From contig NZ_CP014007.2 in NCBI RefSeq assembly GCF_001658025.2, positions 1,984,001-2,048,000 of the forward strand: a stretch of DNA of 64,000 nucleotides, written 5' to 3'. Numbering within the stretch: position 1 is the first letter of the stretch; the number at the start of each line of letters is the position of its first letter. Below are positions 18,016-27,316 of the stretch, one piece after another. The notes beneath the pieces are model-generated. The model saw nothing but the letters and a program-made list of their open reading frames with translations. It was not told the DNA's origin and did no database searches. This DNA is from Kosakonia oryzae (GTDB lineage Bacteria > Pseudomonadota > Gammaproteobacteria > Enterobacterales > Enterobacteriaceae). A program made the translations under genes and the position numbers.

Positions 18016-18387
18016 AAATATTTTGCCCTAAAAAAACATACACCGATAAGACTAACGCTTGAGTTACATAACGACTAAAAAATTGCACCTCATATATTAG
18101 AGGTAATAATGATAACTTTATAATCAAGCCAGGTCTTTATCTTTCTCGGCCAAATGTAAGTAAGAATGCACAGCGTGCACAAATTTTAAAAATAATCTTC
18201 ACAATAAAAATACTAAATGATACTGATGCAGTCTGACAGGAGTAACAAGAGATTTACCAGTGATTAAGTACAATGTCATTTTAGTTAAGATTTAAAATAT
18301 AAAAACACCTTTTGTACTGGCTCGATATTAAAACAAATGGCATAATATCTGTATTCCAGACAGTGCCCATTGGTGGAGACAATTCCA
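18016..18387. other. AT-rich divergent region between two AraC genes
   Basis: A 372-base gap with no coding sequence seen. It must carry promoters for both AraC-type regulators. The base composition is clearly AT-rich, as in the rest of the island. Confidence 0.5.
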
Positions 18388-19203
18388 GTGAGAACGTTAG
18401 ACCATACACCCTCAGAATTCATAAATCCTTTATTACCTGTCTTCTCAATGAAATCAGAGAGTATCTCTGATGACTGGGAATTGAAACCACACAAACATCC
18501 CGAAGCACAGCTTCTTTTTTCAGTCAAAGGCACGATGATTTGCGAAGTGAAAAACTGTATCAGATTGATCCCGCCTCAATGTGCAATATGGATACCTACT
18601 AATGTCCTCCATTCGACAAGAGGGAGTGGTAATACAGATTGTTATTGTATTTTTATAGATACCAGCTTAATTAAGGGATTACCTTCCGAATGTAGCACAT
18701 TATCTGTCTCTCCACTTTTACGTGAGTTAATAATATATGCGTCCGGGTTTAATCACGAACTAATAAAGCCGTCGGAGCAAAAAATTATTGATATTTTAGT
18801 TGACCAGATAAAAATATCATCAAAAATGGATGTGAGCCTTCCTATGCCTTCTGAATCTCGCCTCTATTCTTTAGCCAATATGTTAATAAAAAATCCAGGG
18901 GATAACTTAAAACTCAAGGAATGGGCAAATAAAATTAATATGAGCGAAAGAAGTTTTACCCGACTTGTCCATCAGGAACTAGGAATGAGCTTTGGCAGAT
19001 GGAAACAGCAACTCCACATTGTCATTGCGCTCCAAAGGATTTCTCAGGGGGATAGTATAACCACAATTGCTCTTGATTTAGGATATGAAAATACCAGTGG
19101 TTTTGTAACTATGTTCAAAAAAGTTTTGGGCAAACCACCATTAAGCTACTATAAGGAATTCCAGGATGCTAACATTAGAAATAATAATTCTTTCAGAATT
19201 TAA
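18388..19203 (+). CDS. AraC-family regulator with N-terminal cupin
   Basis: A 271-residue regulator with an N-terminal cupin sensor (KPHKHPEAQLLFSVKG, about 35-50) and a C-terminal AraC HTH (KEWANKINMSERSFTRLV and ALDLGYENTSGFVTMFKKVLG). GTG 18388 was chosen for the GGTGGAG at 18373; an in-frame TTG at 18370 is possible. It converges with the TonB receptor gene, separated by a short hairpin (AGAGGGTTATTAACCCTCTT) that can end both. It may regulate siderophore uptake, inferred from neighbours only. Confidence 0.8.
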   Translation: MRTLDHTPSEFINPLLPVFSMKSESISDDWELKPHKHPEAQLLFSVKGTMICEVKNCIRLIPPQCAIWIPTNVLHSTRGSGNTDCYCIFIDTSLIKGLPSECSTLSVSPLLRELIIYASGFNHELIKPSEQKIIDILVDQIKISSKMDVSLPMPSESRLYSLANMLIKNPGDNLKLKEWANKINMSERSFTRLVHQELGMSFGRWKQQLHIVIALQRISQGDSITTIALDLGYENTSGFVTMFKKVLGKPPLSYYKEFQDANIRNNNSFRI

Positions 19204-19235
19204 TTTAAAAGAGGGTTATTAACCCTCTTTCACCA

Positions 19236-21206
19236 TCAGAAGGCGTAGTTTACTGCAACCCAGAAGCGTCTTCCATCCTCAGTATATCCGTAATTATCAT
19301 ATCTGATTTTCTTATCCAACAGGTTCGAGATGCCAGCTTTGACATCTATATTTTTATTCACACTATAATCTGTACCAAAATCGAATAATGCAAAAGATGG
19401 GGCTCTGATTGGTAATATTGCTTGCTCCGTTCCACCCACATTATCACTATCTTTTCCGCGGAAGTTCACTGTAAGCCAGGTTTTAATTGACTCATTTAAT
19501 TGATAATTTATCGTGCTGGTAAATTGATGTTTGGGAAGTTTTGTCAGCGGTTTTCCTTTATACTCACCTGATTTTTGTTGTGAATATGTATATGTATAAT
19601 TATTTTCAACGGTTACTTTATCATTTACAGGAAAATTAAGATCAGCCTCAACCCCTCTCGTAACCGCTTTCCCTACATTATTATATGTTAGCGGATATGC
19701 CCCATATGGGTTGGGAACAGGATCGCATTGGGTAGACGGGCATGCAGTTGTTGTTATTTTATCTTTAAATTGATTATTAAATAATGTCACACCTCCAGAT
19801 AATCCCTCGTCGTTGTTGTATAAGAGACCAAGTTCCTGCGTGATTGATTTTTCAGGTTTAAGGTTAGGATTACCATAAACATCACCCGCATAGGAGACTG
19901 AACCAAAATGTGGATCTGTTTCAGTGATTCCTGGGGCTTTAAAACCACTGCTTACCCCTCCTTTTACTGTCCAGTCCGGAGCTACATTCCACACGCCATA
20001 CATACGTGGGCTCCAGTGATCACCAAATTGATTATCGTGATCCAGTCTTACCCCTGTTGTCAGGGTAAAGTCTTCGGTTGTCATCCATGAATCTTCGAGA
20101 AAGAGAGATTTTTCTGTCCGTTTTAGATTCGTTAAATCAGAAATCTGGTTTGAATAACCGTCATGTAATTTCTTAATGCTTAGCTCACCACCAAACGTAA
20201 GAATATGACTCCCTATATTTGAGGAGAGTGAAGAACGCATATTAATATTCTTCAAATCAATATCCTGTGAGTTAATAGAGTAATCTTCACTCTGGATATA
20301 CGAGTCAGTCTTACCAATAGCCCAGTAGCCCACATGATTGACAGAGAACCGATTTACCTCTGCTTTTTTACGAAAATCAGAAGGGCAGCCAGAGTAATAC
20401 GTACACTCCGGACTGATGGATTTTCCAACCATCTGGCTAATATCCTGCTGTGTATGGTTAGCAGTGAGCGAAACCTCTTGTTCATCGGTAGGCGTATAGG
20501 TAACTTTTCCTGTCACGTTTTCTCTTTTGCTGCCGCGATAACCATTATAAATTTCGTCTTCATCGCGCTTTGAATAACTACCATAGGCTTGCATTGAAAG
20601 GATATTATCTACTAATGGTCCTGTAACAAAAAAATCATTCTGAAAAATATCACCGGAATCACTATGTTCCTGTACAGTCAAATTACTTCCGATACTACCC
20701 TGCCATTTTTTTGCGTTTTTCTTTGTAATAATGTTAATTACGCCACCAATTGCATCAGAACCATAAAGCGATGACATCGGTCCCCTAATAACCTCTATAT
20801 GATCAATAGCGGAAACAGGAGGAATCCAGGCATTCATCTGACCAGAACCATCAAATAATCGACTGCTATCTCTGGAGTCAATTCTCATTCCGTCGATAAG
20901 ATATAGCGTATATGCAGAACCCATGCCACGTATATTTATTTCTTTATGGTCTCCACCGATGGTTGTCGTAACACCCGGAATCCCCTGGAGCATATCCGCA
21001 ATATCACGATACGGTTTCTTTTCTAATTGATTTTGGGAAATTGAGGTAACTGATGCTGGTGCTTGTTCTGTACTATTGGCTTGTCCATTGGCATTTGCTG
21101 AGACAATAATTGTATTATCATTATCTGTAGCGTTAACGAAAAAAGAAAGCGGTGTAATCAGACATATCAAACTTATACTAATAGGTGAAATTCTGTATTT
21201 CCTCAT
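19236..21206 (-). CDS. TonB-dependent siderophore receptor
   Basis: A 656-residue outer-membrane protein. It has a signal peptide (residues 1-27, ending FFVNA), a TonB box-like TIIVSAN, a plug domain (about 45-160: IADMLQGIPGVT, INIRGMG, YLIDGMRID, IEVIRGPMSSLYGSDAIGGV) and a beta-barrel ending in the aromatic AVNYAF. Its features fit FepA/CirA/IroN-type ferric-catecholate receptors. ATG 21206 has GGGGAGA upstream, and a strong Fur box lies at 21267-21285. No siderophore biosynthesis genes are in the window, so it may take up foreign siderophores. Confidence 0.9.
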   Translation of the reverse strand: MRKYRISPISISLICLITPLSFFVNATDNDNTIIVSANANGQANSTEQAPASVTSISQNQLEKKPYRDIADMLQGIPGVTTTIGGDHKEINIRGMGSAYTLYLIDGMRIDSRDSSRLFDGSGQMNAWIPPVSAIDHIEVIRGPMSSLYGSDAIGGVINIITKKNAKKWQGSIGSNLTVQEHSDSGDIFQNDFFVTGPLVDNILSMQAYGSYSKRDEDEIYNGYRGSKRENVTGKVTYTPTDEQEVSLTANHTQQDISQMVGKSISPECTYYSGCPSDFRKKAEVNRFSVNHVGYWAIGKTDSYIQSEDYSINSQDIDLKNINMRSSLSSNIGSHILTFGGELSIKKLHDGYSNQISDLTNLKRTEKSLFLEDSWMTTEDFTLTTGVRLDHDNQFGDHWSPRMYGVWNVAPDWTVKGGVSSGFKAPGITETDPHFGSVSYAGDVYGNPNLKPEKSITQELGLLYNNDEGLSGGVTLFNNQFKDKITTTACPSTQCDPVPNPYGAYPLTYNNVGKAVTRGVEADLNFPVNDKVTVENNYTYTYSQQKSGEYKGKPLTKLPKHQFTSTINYQLNESIKTWLTVNFRGKDSDNVGGTEQAILPIRAPSFALFDFGTDYSVNKNIDVKAGISNLLDKKIRYDNYGYTEDGRRFWVAVNYAF

Positions 21207-21266
21207 ACTATCTCCCCAATTTTTTATTTTTCCAACCCCAAGAGCTCTTGAAAAATCACCACATGT

Positions 21267-21285
21267 GATAATGATAATCATAAGC
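21267..21285 (-). promoter_or_regulatory. Fur box of the TonB receptor gene
   Basis: GATAATGATAATCATAAGC matches the 19-base Fur consensus except near the right end. It lies 61 bases upstream of the receptor ATG, where it would overlap the promoter. Confidence 0.85.
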
Positions 21286-21490
21286 ATTTAAGAGATGGTA
21301 ATTTAAAGTGCTGGAAGACTGTCCGCATTATTAATTTCAGCCATATTATTCTTTATTCCAGCCATGCAGAGGGTGCAGTTTTATCTTCACTTGAATTTAA
21401 TTAATAAATTTATGTATTTATCATGATGTTATGTGGGGGGGATGTGAGCGCTCATTTCTGCGCGCCATTATGGCTGAATGGAAAACTATC

Positions 21491-21640
21491 ATGACTGAAA
21501 CAAACTACGTTCCATATGTAAAAACCAATGATAATTATTTGTTAATAAACATCGATGGTGAGGCTATGACGGGAAATATCATGGAATTTATGGGTTATTT
21601 TTTTACTCATCCCATGACCAGATCCCAGTATCAGATACAA
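21491..21640 (+). pseudogene. 5' fragment of an unknown gene cut by an IS remnant
   Basis: A frame starting at ATG 21491 (MTETNYVPYVKTNDNYLLIN and on to FFTHPMTR) looks like a genuine N-terminus, but it runs into the IS3-family remnant at 21644 and stops soon after. The original function is not recognised. It marks the right end of the AT-rich island. Confidence 0.5.
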
Positions 21641-21643
21641 CGA

Positions 21644-21806
21644 TCAGTTAGTAATATCTGCTCTATTACTGTCTAATTTCCCGTTTCGCCACTGTACCGC
21701 AAGCTCTGACGGCGTCTGATAATTCAGTGCTGAATGTGGGCGAGTCATTAATGATATTCCTGGCGTGAACAATATCGCTGAACCAATGCTCATGCTTTTC
21801 GGCGTT
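21644..21806 (-). mobile_element. IS3-family transposase (OrfB) remnant
   Basis: Read on the minus strand, one frame gives NAEKHEHWFSDIVHARNIIND and a second gives RPHSALNYQTPSELAVQW, ending in a TGA at 21646-21644. Both are consecutive parts of the conserved C-terminus of IS3-family OrfB. The connecting residues (W..DYN..) are missing, so about eight codons have been lost with a frameshift. Only this tail remains and it cannot encode a transposase. Confidence 0.8.
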
Positions 21807-21844
21807 CAGCAGCCATCAGCACCGGGTTGCCCCGGCGCCATGAG

Positions 21845-23620
21845 TTAGCTTGCCTGCACGCGCAGCGGCGCGGTGGCGGCAATCAGCCACGCGCGGGCGT
21901 CACTGTTGACCCGCGGCGACAACGTTTCACGCACCTGCTGGTGATAATCATCCAACCACTGCTTCTCCTGTTCGCTCAGCAGGCTCCACTCCACCTGGCT
22001 CAAATCGATGGGGATCAGCGTCAGGGACGAGAAACGACAGAAACCGGGCTGGCTTTCCACCACTTCCACCTGATTTTCGATACGAATACCGTAGCGATCC
22101 GCCAGATAGTAACCCGGTTCAATGGTCATAATATTACCGGCGCTGAGCGGCCAGGGGTTGACCTTTTTCGCAATGCGCTGCGGCTGTTCGTGGATCAGCA
22201 ACTGATGGCCGACGCCGTGTCCGGTGCCGTGATCGAAATCCAGCCCCAGATCCCACAGCGCGCGGCGGGCAAAGGCGTCAAGCTGATGGCCGTGCGTACC
22301 GGCAGGGAATTGCAGGGTAAACATCGACAGAAAGCCTTTCAGCACGGCGGTGTAGTGCAGGCGCTGCTGCGCGTCCAGCGGGCCAAACGACAGGGTACGC
22401 GTGGCGTCAGTGGTGCCGTTCTGGTACTGGCCGCCGGAGTCGTTCAGGTAGAAGTTCGCGCGAGTAATGGCTTTGTTGGTTTTTTCGCTGCTGTGATAGT
22501 GGCACATGGCGGCGTTGCTGGCAGAGGCCGAAATGGTACTGAAACTCTGCTCGATAAACCCGGCCTGCTGCTGGCGAAATTCCAGTTGTTTCTGCTGGGC
22601 TTCCAGTTCGGTGACCGGGTTGCCAGCAACTTCACGCGCCGGAACTTCCTGCGCCAGCCACGCCAGGAAATTCACCCACGCGGCGCCATCCTGCTGGTGG
22701 CTTTCGCGGTAGCCCGCCAGCTCAACCGGGTTTTTATGCGCTTTGATAAAGGTGATTGGATCCGCGCTCCACAGCACTTCGCCGCCCTGTTGTTCAATAG
22801 CAAAACGCAGTGCGACGGGGGCAAAATCGCCGTCGAGCAGGATGCGTTTACCCGGCGCAATCTGCTGGCAGCGCGGCAGAAAGGCGTCGAAATCGCTGAG
22901 CGTCAGCGTGGCCTTCAGTTCAGCAGACAGCGCGGCTGTTTTCCGTGAATCGACAAACCACTCCACTGTGCCATCACGGCCCAGCAGGGCAAAAGAGTGC
23001 GCCACCGGGTTCATCGCAATGTCGGAGCCGCGGATATTCAGCAGCCAGGCAATATTATCCGGTAGGGTGATGGCGAGATAATCTGCCCCTTTCGCCGCCA
23101 GCACTTGTGCAATACGCGCGCGTTTATCGGCACTGCTTTCGCCACTGATGGCGACGGGCATTTCACGGATCACGCCGCAGGGTGCCGCCGGGCGATCGCG
23201 CCAGATGGCAGCGAACGGATCGTGCGCCAGCGCCACCAGTTCACAATGCGTGGCGTCAAGAGCGGTGAACTGGCTGTTGACCATCAGCAGCGGTTCGAAA
23301 CCGATGCGGCTGCCCGCAGGCAACGAAGCAAGAACCTGCTCCAGCGGCTCGTTGTGCAGGTGATGGATTTCAAAGGCATGCAGATCCACTTCGCTGCGCA
23401 CCTGCACCTGGTAGCGACCATCGACAAACATTAACGCGCGATCGCGCAGTACCAGCGCCAGACCGGCCGAGCCGGTAAAGCCGGTGAGCCACTGCAATTT
23501 ATTATCGTGCGGGGCGCAATCTTCGCTCTGATGCGCATCGGCGCGCGGCACAATGATACCGTCAAGCTCCAGCGCGACGAGCTGGTCGCGTAACGCCTGT
23601 AACGGTGTTGGGGTTTGCAT
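21845..23620 (-). CDS. Xaa-Pro aminopeptidase (three-domain, M24B)
   Basis: A 591-residue cytosolic metallopeptidase with two creatinase-like N-terminal domains and a C-terminal pita-bread domain. Metal ligands are visible in YLNDSGGQYQNGTTDATRT (two Asp), GTGHGVGHQ (His) and MTIEPGYY and IRIENQV (two Glu). It would remove N-terminal residues that precede proline. ATG 23620 is in a context with GGACTCAC upstream; a longer frame to 23887 overlaps amn and is rejected. It lies 16 bases downstream of amn on the same strand, so co-transcription is likely. Confidence 0.9.
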   Translation of the reverse strand: MQTPTPLQALRDQLVALELDGIIVPRADAHQSEDCAPHDNKLQWLTGFTGSAGLALVLRDRALMFVDGRYQVQVRSEVDLHAFEIHHLHNEPLEQVLASLPAGSRIGFEPLLMVNSQFTALDATHCELVALAHDPFAAIWRDRPAAPCGVIREMPVAISGESSADKRARIAQVLAAKGADYLAITLPDNIAWLLNIRGSDIAMNPVAHSFALLGRDGTVEWFVDSRKTAALSAELKATLTLSDFDAFLPRCQQIAPGKRILLDGDFAPVALRFAIEQQGGEVLWSADPITFIKAHKNPVELAGYRESHQQDGAAWVNFLAWLAQEVPAREVAGNPVTELEAQQKQLEFRQQQAGFIEQSFSTISASASNAAMCHYHSSEKTNKAITRANFYLNDSGGQYQNGTTDATRTLSFGPLDAQQRLHYTAVLKGFLSMFTLQFPAGTHGHQLDAFARRALWDLGLDFDHGTGHGVGHQLLIHEQPQRIAKKVNPWPLSAGNIMTIEPGYYLADRYGIRIENQVEVVESQPGFCRFSSLTLIPIDLSQVEWSLLSEQEKQWLDDYHQQVRETLSPRVNSDARAWLIAATAPLRVQAS

Positions 23621-23636
23621 AGTGAGTCCTTTTTTC

Positions 23637-25091
23637 TTATCTGAACGGCGGTTCGTTGAAAGTGCGCAGCTTACGTGAGTGCAGGCGATCGCCCTCCGCC
23701 CGCAACAGGTCAATCGCGCGAATACCAATTTGCAGGTGCTCGGAAATTGCCCCTTCATAAAAACGGTTTGCCTGGCCGGGCAGTTTGATCTCGCCGTGCA
23801 ATGGTTTATCCGACACACACAGCAGCGTGCCATAAGGCACCCGGAAGCGGTAACCTTGTGCGGCAATGGTGGCGCTTTCCATATCAATCGCCACGGCGCG
23901 GCTCAGGTTGAAACGCAGCGCCGAGGCAGAATAGCGCAGCTCCCAGTTACGATCGTCGGTGGTCACTACAGTACCGGTACGCAGGCGCTGTTTGACCTCT
24001 TCGCCTGGCATATCGCTCACCGCTTTGGTGGCGTCGTACAATGCACGCTGTACTTCGGCGATGCTCGGGATCGGAATATCCGGCGGCAGCACCGCATCCA
24101 GCACATGGTCGTCGCGCAGATAAGCGTGCGCCAGCACGTAATCGCCAATCTCCTGGCTTTCACGCAACCCGCCGCAGTGGCCAATCATCAGCCAGACATC
24201 CGGGCGCAGCACGGCGAGGTGATCGCAGATGGTTTTGGCGTTTGACGGCCCGACGCCAATATTCACCAGCGTGATCCCCTGGCCGTCTGCGGTCACCAGG
24301 TGCCAGGCCGGCATTTGATGTTTTTTCCATGCCAGATCGGAAATCGCCTGCTCCGGCGCTTCGGTATCGGCGGTGATCCAGTGCCCGCCTGCGCAGGAGA
24401 GCGCAACATAGGGGCTTTCTGGATCGAGGATTTGGTTACAGCCCCAGCGCACAAACTCATCCACATAGCGGGTGTAGTTGGTGAACAGCACAAACGGCTG
24501 GAAATGCTCGACCGGCGTGCCGGTGTAGTGGCGCAGGCGCGCCAGCGAAAAATCCACGCGGCGGGCATCAAAGTGCGATAGCGGATACAGCTCGGTCGGG
24601 TGGAACAGGCCATCCGCGGTTTCATCGCCAATCTGCGCCAGCTCGGTGGTCGGGAAGTGGCGCGTCAGACCGGCGCTCATCGAGCGATCCAGCGTCAGCT
24701 CGGAACCATCAATCACATACGGGTAGGGGATCTCATGGGCTGAGAGGCCCACTTCGATCTGCGCGCCGTAGTCCTGGCACAGTAATGTTAATTGTTCGAG
24801 TAAATAGGCACGAAACAGTGCAGGGCGGGTGACGGTGGTGGTGTAGCAGCCGGAGTGGGTGAAGCGGGCATAAGCGCGGGTTTTAGGCGGTTTTGTCGCG
24901 CTGCCATTCCAGCTTACCGACAGCGATGGGTAGACGAACAACCCTTGTGCGCGGGCTTCAGCCACCGGGAGTTCGCCGTTTTCAATATAGCGGCCAATGG
25001 CGTGGCGCAGTGCGTTGACCGAGCGGTCGTACAGCGCCTCCAGTTGATCCAGCGCCTGCTCCGGTGTCAGGTGTGCACCTTTATTCATCAT
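23637..25091 (-). CDS. amn: AMP nucleosidase
   Basis: A 484-residue protein, the same length as E. coli Amn, with near-identical blocks (YPYVIDGSELTLDRSMSAGL, RRVDFSLARLRHYTGTPVEH, NIGVGPSNAKTICDHLAVLR, AIDMESATIAAQGYRFRVPY). It hydrolyses AMP to adenine and ribose-5-phosphate, adjusting adenylate pools under phosphate or energy stress. It is cytosolic and hexameric in E. coli. As in E. coli it belongs to the asn-tRNA region. Confidence 0.97.
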   Translation of the reverse strand: MMNKGAHLTPEQALDQLEALYDRSVNALRHAIGRYIENGELPVAEARAQGLFVYPSLSVSWNGSATKPPKTRAYARFTHSGCYTTTVTRPALFRAYLLEQLTLLCQDYGAQIEVGLSAHEIPYPYVIDGSELTLDRSMSAGLTRHFPTTELAQIGDETADGLFHPTELYPLSHFDARRVDFSLARLRHYTGTPVEHFQPFVLFTNYTRYVDEFVRWGCNQILDPESPYVALSCAGGHWITADTEAPEQAISDLAWKKHQMPAWHLVTADGQGITLVNIGVGPSNAKTICDHLAVLRPDVWLMIGHCGGLRESQEIGDYVLAHAYLRDDHVLDAVLPPDIPIPSIAEVQRALYDATKAVSDMPGEEVKQRLRTGTVVTTDDRNWELRYSASALRFNLSRAVAIDMESATIAAQGYRFRVPYGTLLCVSDKPLHGEIKLPGQANRFYEGAISEHLQIGIRAIDLLRAEGDRLHSRKLRTFNEPPFR

Positions 25092-25221
25092 TATCTCCTT
25101 GTCTGCTTCTGCGGCGGTTCCCGATAGTATGTCACAGGAATGTGAAACAAAAGCCGCGCGGGCGGGGATTCAGAGGAAACGGGGGAAGTGCCCGGCGCAA
25201 CAGTGCGCGCCGGGAAAGGGG

Positions 25222-26199
25222 TTAGCCGCTGATTTTCACCAGCGTGCGGCCCTGGATTTTGTTTTGCAGGAAATTCGCGGCAGTTGCCGGGGCTTGCTCC
25301 AGCGCGATTTCAGTTGCCGCCTGCTGGTAGTAGCTTTGCGGCAGGATACGGGCGAGATTTTCCCAGACCGCCGGACGTTGCGCCGTCGGCACCATAACGG
25401 AATCTACGCCTTGCAGACGCACGTTGCGCAGGATAAATGGCATCACGGTGGTCGGTAGATCGAAACCGCCCGCCAGGCCGCAGGCCGCCACGCAGCCGCC
25501 ATAGTTAGTCTGCGCCAGTACTTTTGCCAGCACATGGCTACCGACGGTATCAACCGCGCCAGCCCACAGTTGTTTCTCCAGCGGGCGCGTCTGTTCGAAT
25601 TCGCTGCGCGGCAGGATCTCGTCAGCACCCAACTGGCGCAGGAAATCGTGGGTCGATTCGCGGCCGGTAACGGCGGCAACGGTATAACCCAGCGCTTTCA
25701 GCAGTACCACGGCGGTGCTACCCACGCCGCCGCTGGCTCCGGTGACGAGCACCGTGCCATCCTGCGGTTTCACCCCGGCTTCCTGCAATGCCATGACGCA
25801 CAGCATGGCGGTAAAACCGGCGGTACCGATGATCATCGCCTGACGTGCGCTTAAACTTTCCGGCAGGGGAACCAGCCAGTCGCCTTTCACGCAGGCCTGC
25901 GCTGCAAGGCCGCCCCAGTGGTTTTCACCCACGCCCCAGCCAGTGAGAATGACCGCCTGGCCCGGCACAAAGCGCGGGTCGCGGCTTTCGCTGACGCGGC
26001 CGGAAAAATCGATGCCCGGCACCATCGGGAACTGGCGAATGATTTTGCCTTTACCGGTGATGGCCAGCGCGTCTTTGTAGTTGAGACTGGACCAGTCAAT
26101 ATCGACCCGGACATCGCCCTCGGCCAGCGCGGGCAGCGCCACGTCTTTGACTTCCGCCAGGGTTTTATTTTCAAGCTGTTCCAGAACTAATGCTTTCAT
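25222..26199 (-). CDS. acuI: Acrylyl-CoA reductase-type quinone oxidoreductase (YhdH/AcuI)
   Basis: A 325-residue zinc-free MDR-superfamily enzyme with SSLNYKDALAITGKGKI, VPGIDFSGRV, the NADPH-binding VTGASGGVGS and AVDTVGSHVLAKVLAQ. AcuI/YhdH proteins reduce acrylyl-CoA to propionyl-CoA with NADPH and detoxify acrylate. It lies 62 bases downstream of a TetR-family gene on the same strand, the acuR-acuI layout known from DMSP- and acrylate-responsive loci. Confidence 0.88.
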   Translation of the reverse strand: MKALVLEQLENKTLAEVKDVALPALAEGDVRVDIDWSSLNYKDALAITGKGKIIRQFPMVPGIDFSGRVSESRDPRFVPGQAVILTGWGVGENHWGGLAAQACVKGDWLVPLPESLSARQAMIIGTAGFTAMLCVMALQEAGVKPQDGTVLVTGASGGVGSTAVVLLKALGYTVAAVTGRESTHDFLRQLGADEILPRSEFEQTRPLEKQLWAGAVDTVGSHVLAKVLAQTNYGGCVAACGLAGGFDLPTTVMPFILRNVRLQGVDSVMVPTAQRPAVWENLARILPQSYYQQAATEIALEQAPATAANFLQNKIQGRTLVKISG

Positions 26200-26261
26200 G
26201 ACTGCGTTTTCCTCGTCGGATAACGTTGATTATTCGGCTGTTTTGCCGTCCTGTGCAGGTG

Positions 26262-26906
26262 TTATTTAGCTGTAATACTGTGCCGGAAGAATGCCCAGAA
26301 CTGGTTGAGGGGATCCACAGAGCGGAACAGTTTGGCGCGCATCACTGCGCCTTCCCAGCCGGACCAGAACTGGCGCGCCAGTTCACTGGCTGGTGCATCT
26401 GTCGCCAGTTCTCCGCGCAGTTTTGCCTCGTCCAGGCAGCGTGCGACGCGGCTTTCCCATTCCAGGAGGATCGCCTGCAGGCGTTCGGGGAAGGTTTCCG
26501 GTAAAAGCGGTGTTTCCTGTAGCAGGTTGCCGACCAGGCAACCGCGGCGGAAATCATATTTCGCCATCCCCTGACCGGCATGGAGCACGAAGGCTGCTAT
26601 CCGTTGCAGCGGAGCGAGTTGTGTATCGAGTAAAAACTTGTCGAGTTTATGCGCGAAAAAGCGGCCATAGGCGTCGATCACCGCCGTACCAAATTCCTGC
26701 TTGCTCTTGAAGCAGTGGTAGAACGAGCCTTTTGGCACGGCGATGTTTTTGATCACCGCATCGATTCCAGCCGACAAATAGCCGGTTTCGGTGATCACTT
26801 CGAGGCCGGAACGAATCAGTTCCTGGCGGGTATCCGTGAAATCGCGTTCTACCTTTGGCGGCCGCCCGCGACGGGGTTTTGTCAGCACTGCCGTTTCGCT
26901 ACTCAT
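26262..26906 (-). CDS. acuR: TetR-family regulator, AcuR-like
   Basis: A 214-residue TetR protein with a basic N-terminal tail (KPRRGRPPK), the HTH at about 45-65 (SAGIDAVIKNIAVPKGSFYHCFKSK) and the ligand domain with RRGCLVGNLLQE. Its Cys in RRGCLVGNL matches this repressor group. It probably represses itself and acuI through the palindrome just upstream. The ligand is presumably acrylate or a related electrophile. Confidence 0.82.
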   Translation of the reverse strand: MSSETAVLTKPRRGRPPKVERDFTDTRQELIRSGLEVITETGYLSAGIDAVIKNIAVPKGSFYHCFKSKQEFGTAVIDAYGRFFAHKLDKFLLDTQLAPLQRIAAFVLHAGQGMAKYDFRRGCLVGNLLQETPLLPETFPERLQAILLEWESRVARCLDEAKLRGELATDAPASELARQFWSGWEGAVMRAKLFRSVDPLNQFWAFFRHSITAK

Positions 26907-26913
26907 AATTTAG

Positions 26914-26923
26914 ACCGATCGGT
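26914..26923. promoter_or_regulatory. Probable AcuR operator
   Basis: The perfect ten-base palindrome ACCGATCGGT lies within TAGACCGATCGGTTTTA, seven bases upstream of the acuR ATG. Position and symmetry suit a TetR-family autoregulatory site. Confidence 0.65.
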
Positions 26924-26980
26924 TTTAATTCGCTGTAGGCTACGCCGTTTGTGAAAGCTAAGCAAGCGAAGAGCAGGAAA

Positions 26981-27004
26981 AAGGCCCGCACAATGACGGG
27001 CCTT
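26981..27004 (-). terminator. Terminator of the yjfB-like gene
   Basis: The stem AAGGCCCG/CGGGCCTT with an eight-base loop is followed leftward by a short T-run. It lies 61 bases past the yjfB-like stop. Confidence 0.65.
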
Positions 27005-27064
27005 GCAGAGGTATTTTACCGACCGGCGCAGTGGCTTCCCTTTCGCGCCTGCAGGTAGACCGGG

Positions 27065-27253
27065 TTAGGCCGTGGTATTGATATTACGACCAATTGCCGG
27101 GTTGGATGGTAACTGCGGGATCTGCTGAATGATATCGGAAGCCATTGACTTCTGAGCATCCAGCGCCTTTTTGAGCACCAGCGTACTGACCTCGCTATTA
27201 AGCTGATAAGAGTCCAGGCTGCTGGCCAGCGAGGCAATTTGCATCGGGTCCAT
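27065..27253 (-). CDS. yjfB: YjfB-family putative motility protein
   Basis: A 62-residue protein (MDPMQIASLASSLDSYQLNS, then LVLKKALDAQKSMASDIIQQ) of the small YjfB family annotated as motility-associated. ATG 27253 fits GGAT eight bases upstream. A perfect FliA promoter at 27317-27343 supports expression with late flagellar genes, although no flagellar genes lie nearby. The biochemical role is unknown. A truncated second copy lies at 38432-38514. Confidence 0.8.
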   Translation of the reverse strand: MDPMQIASLASSLDSYQLNSEVSTLVLKKALDAQKSMASDIIQQIPQLPSNPAIGRNINTTA

Positions 27254-27316
27254 TTCGATCATCCTATGTTGTGAAAAAACAACCAAAGAACAGTTGTGAA
27301 TATAACTGCACAGAAT

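Noticed and set aside
21827..22948. Long + strand frame of 373 codons opposite the aminopeptidase gene
   Set aside because: It has no ribosome binding site, an unusual Gln/Arg-rich composition and lies antisense to a clear M24B peptidase. It is a GC-rich codon shadow.
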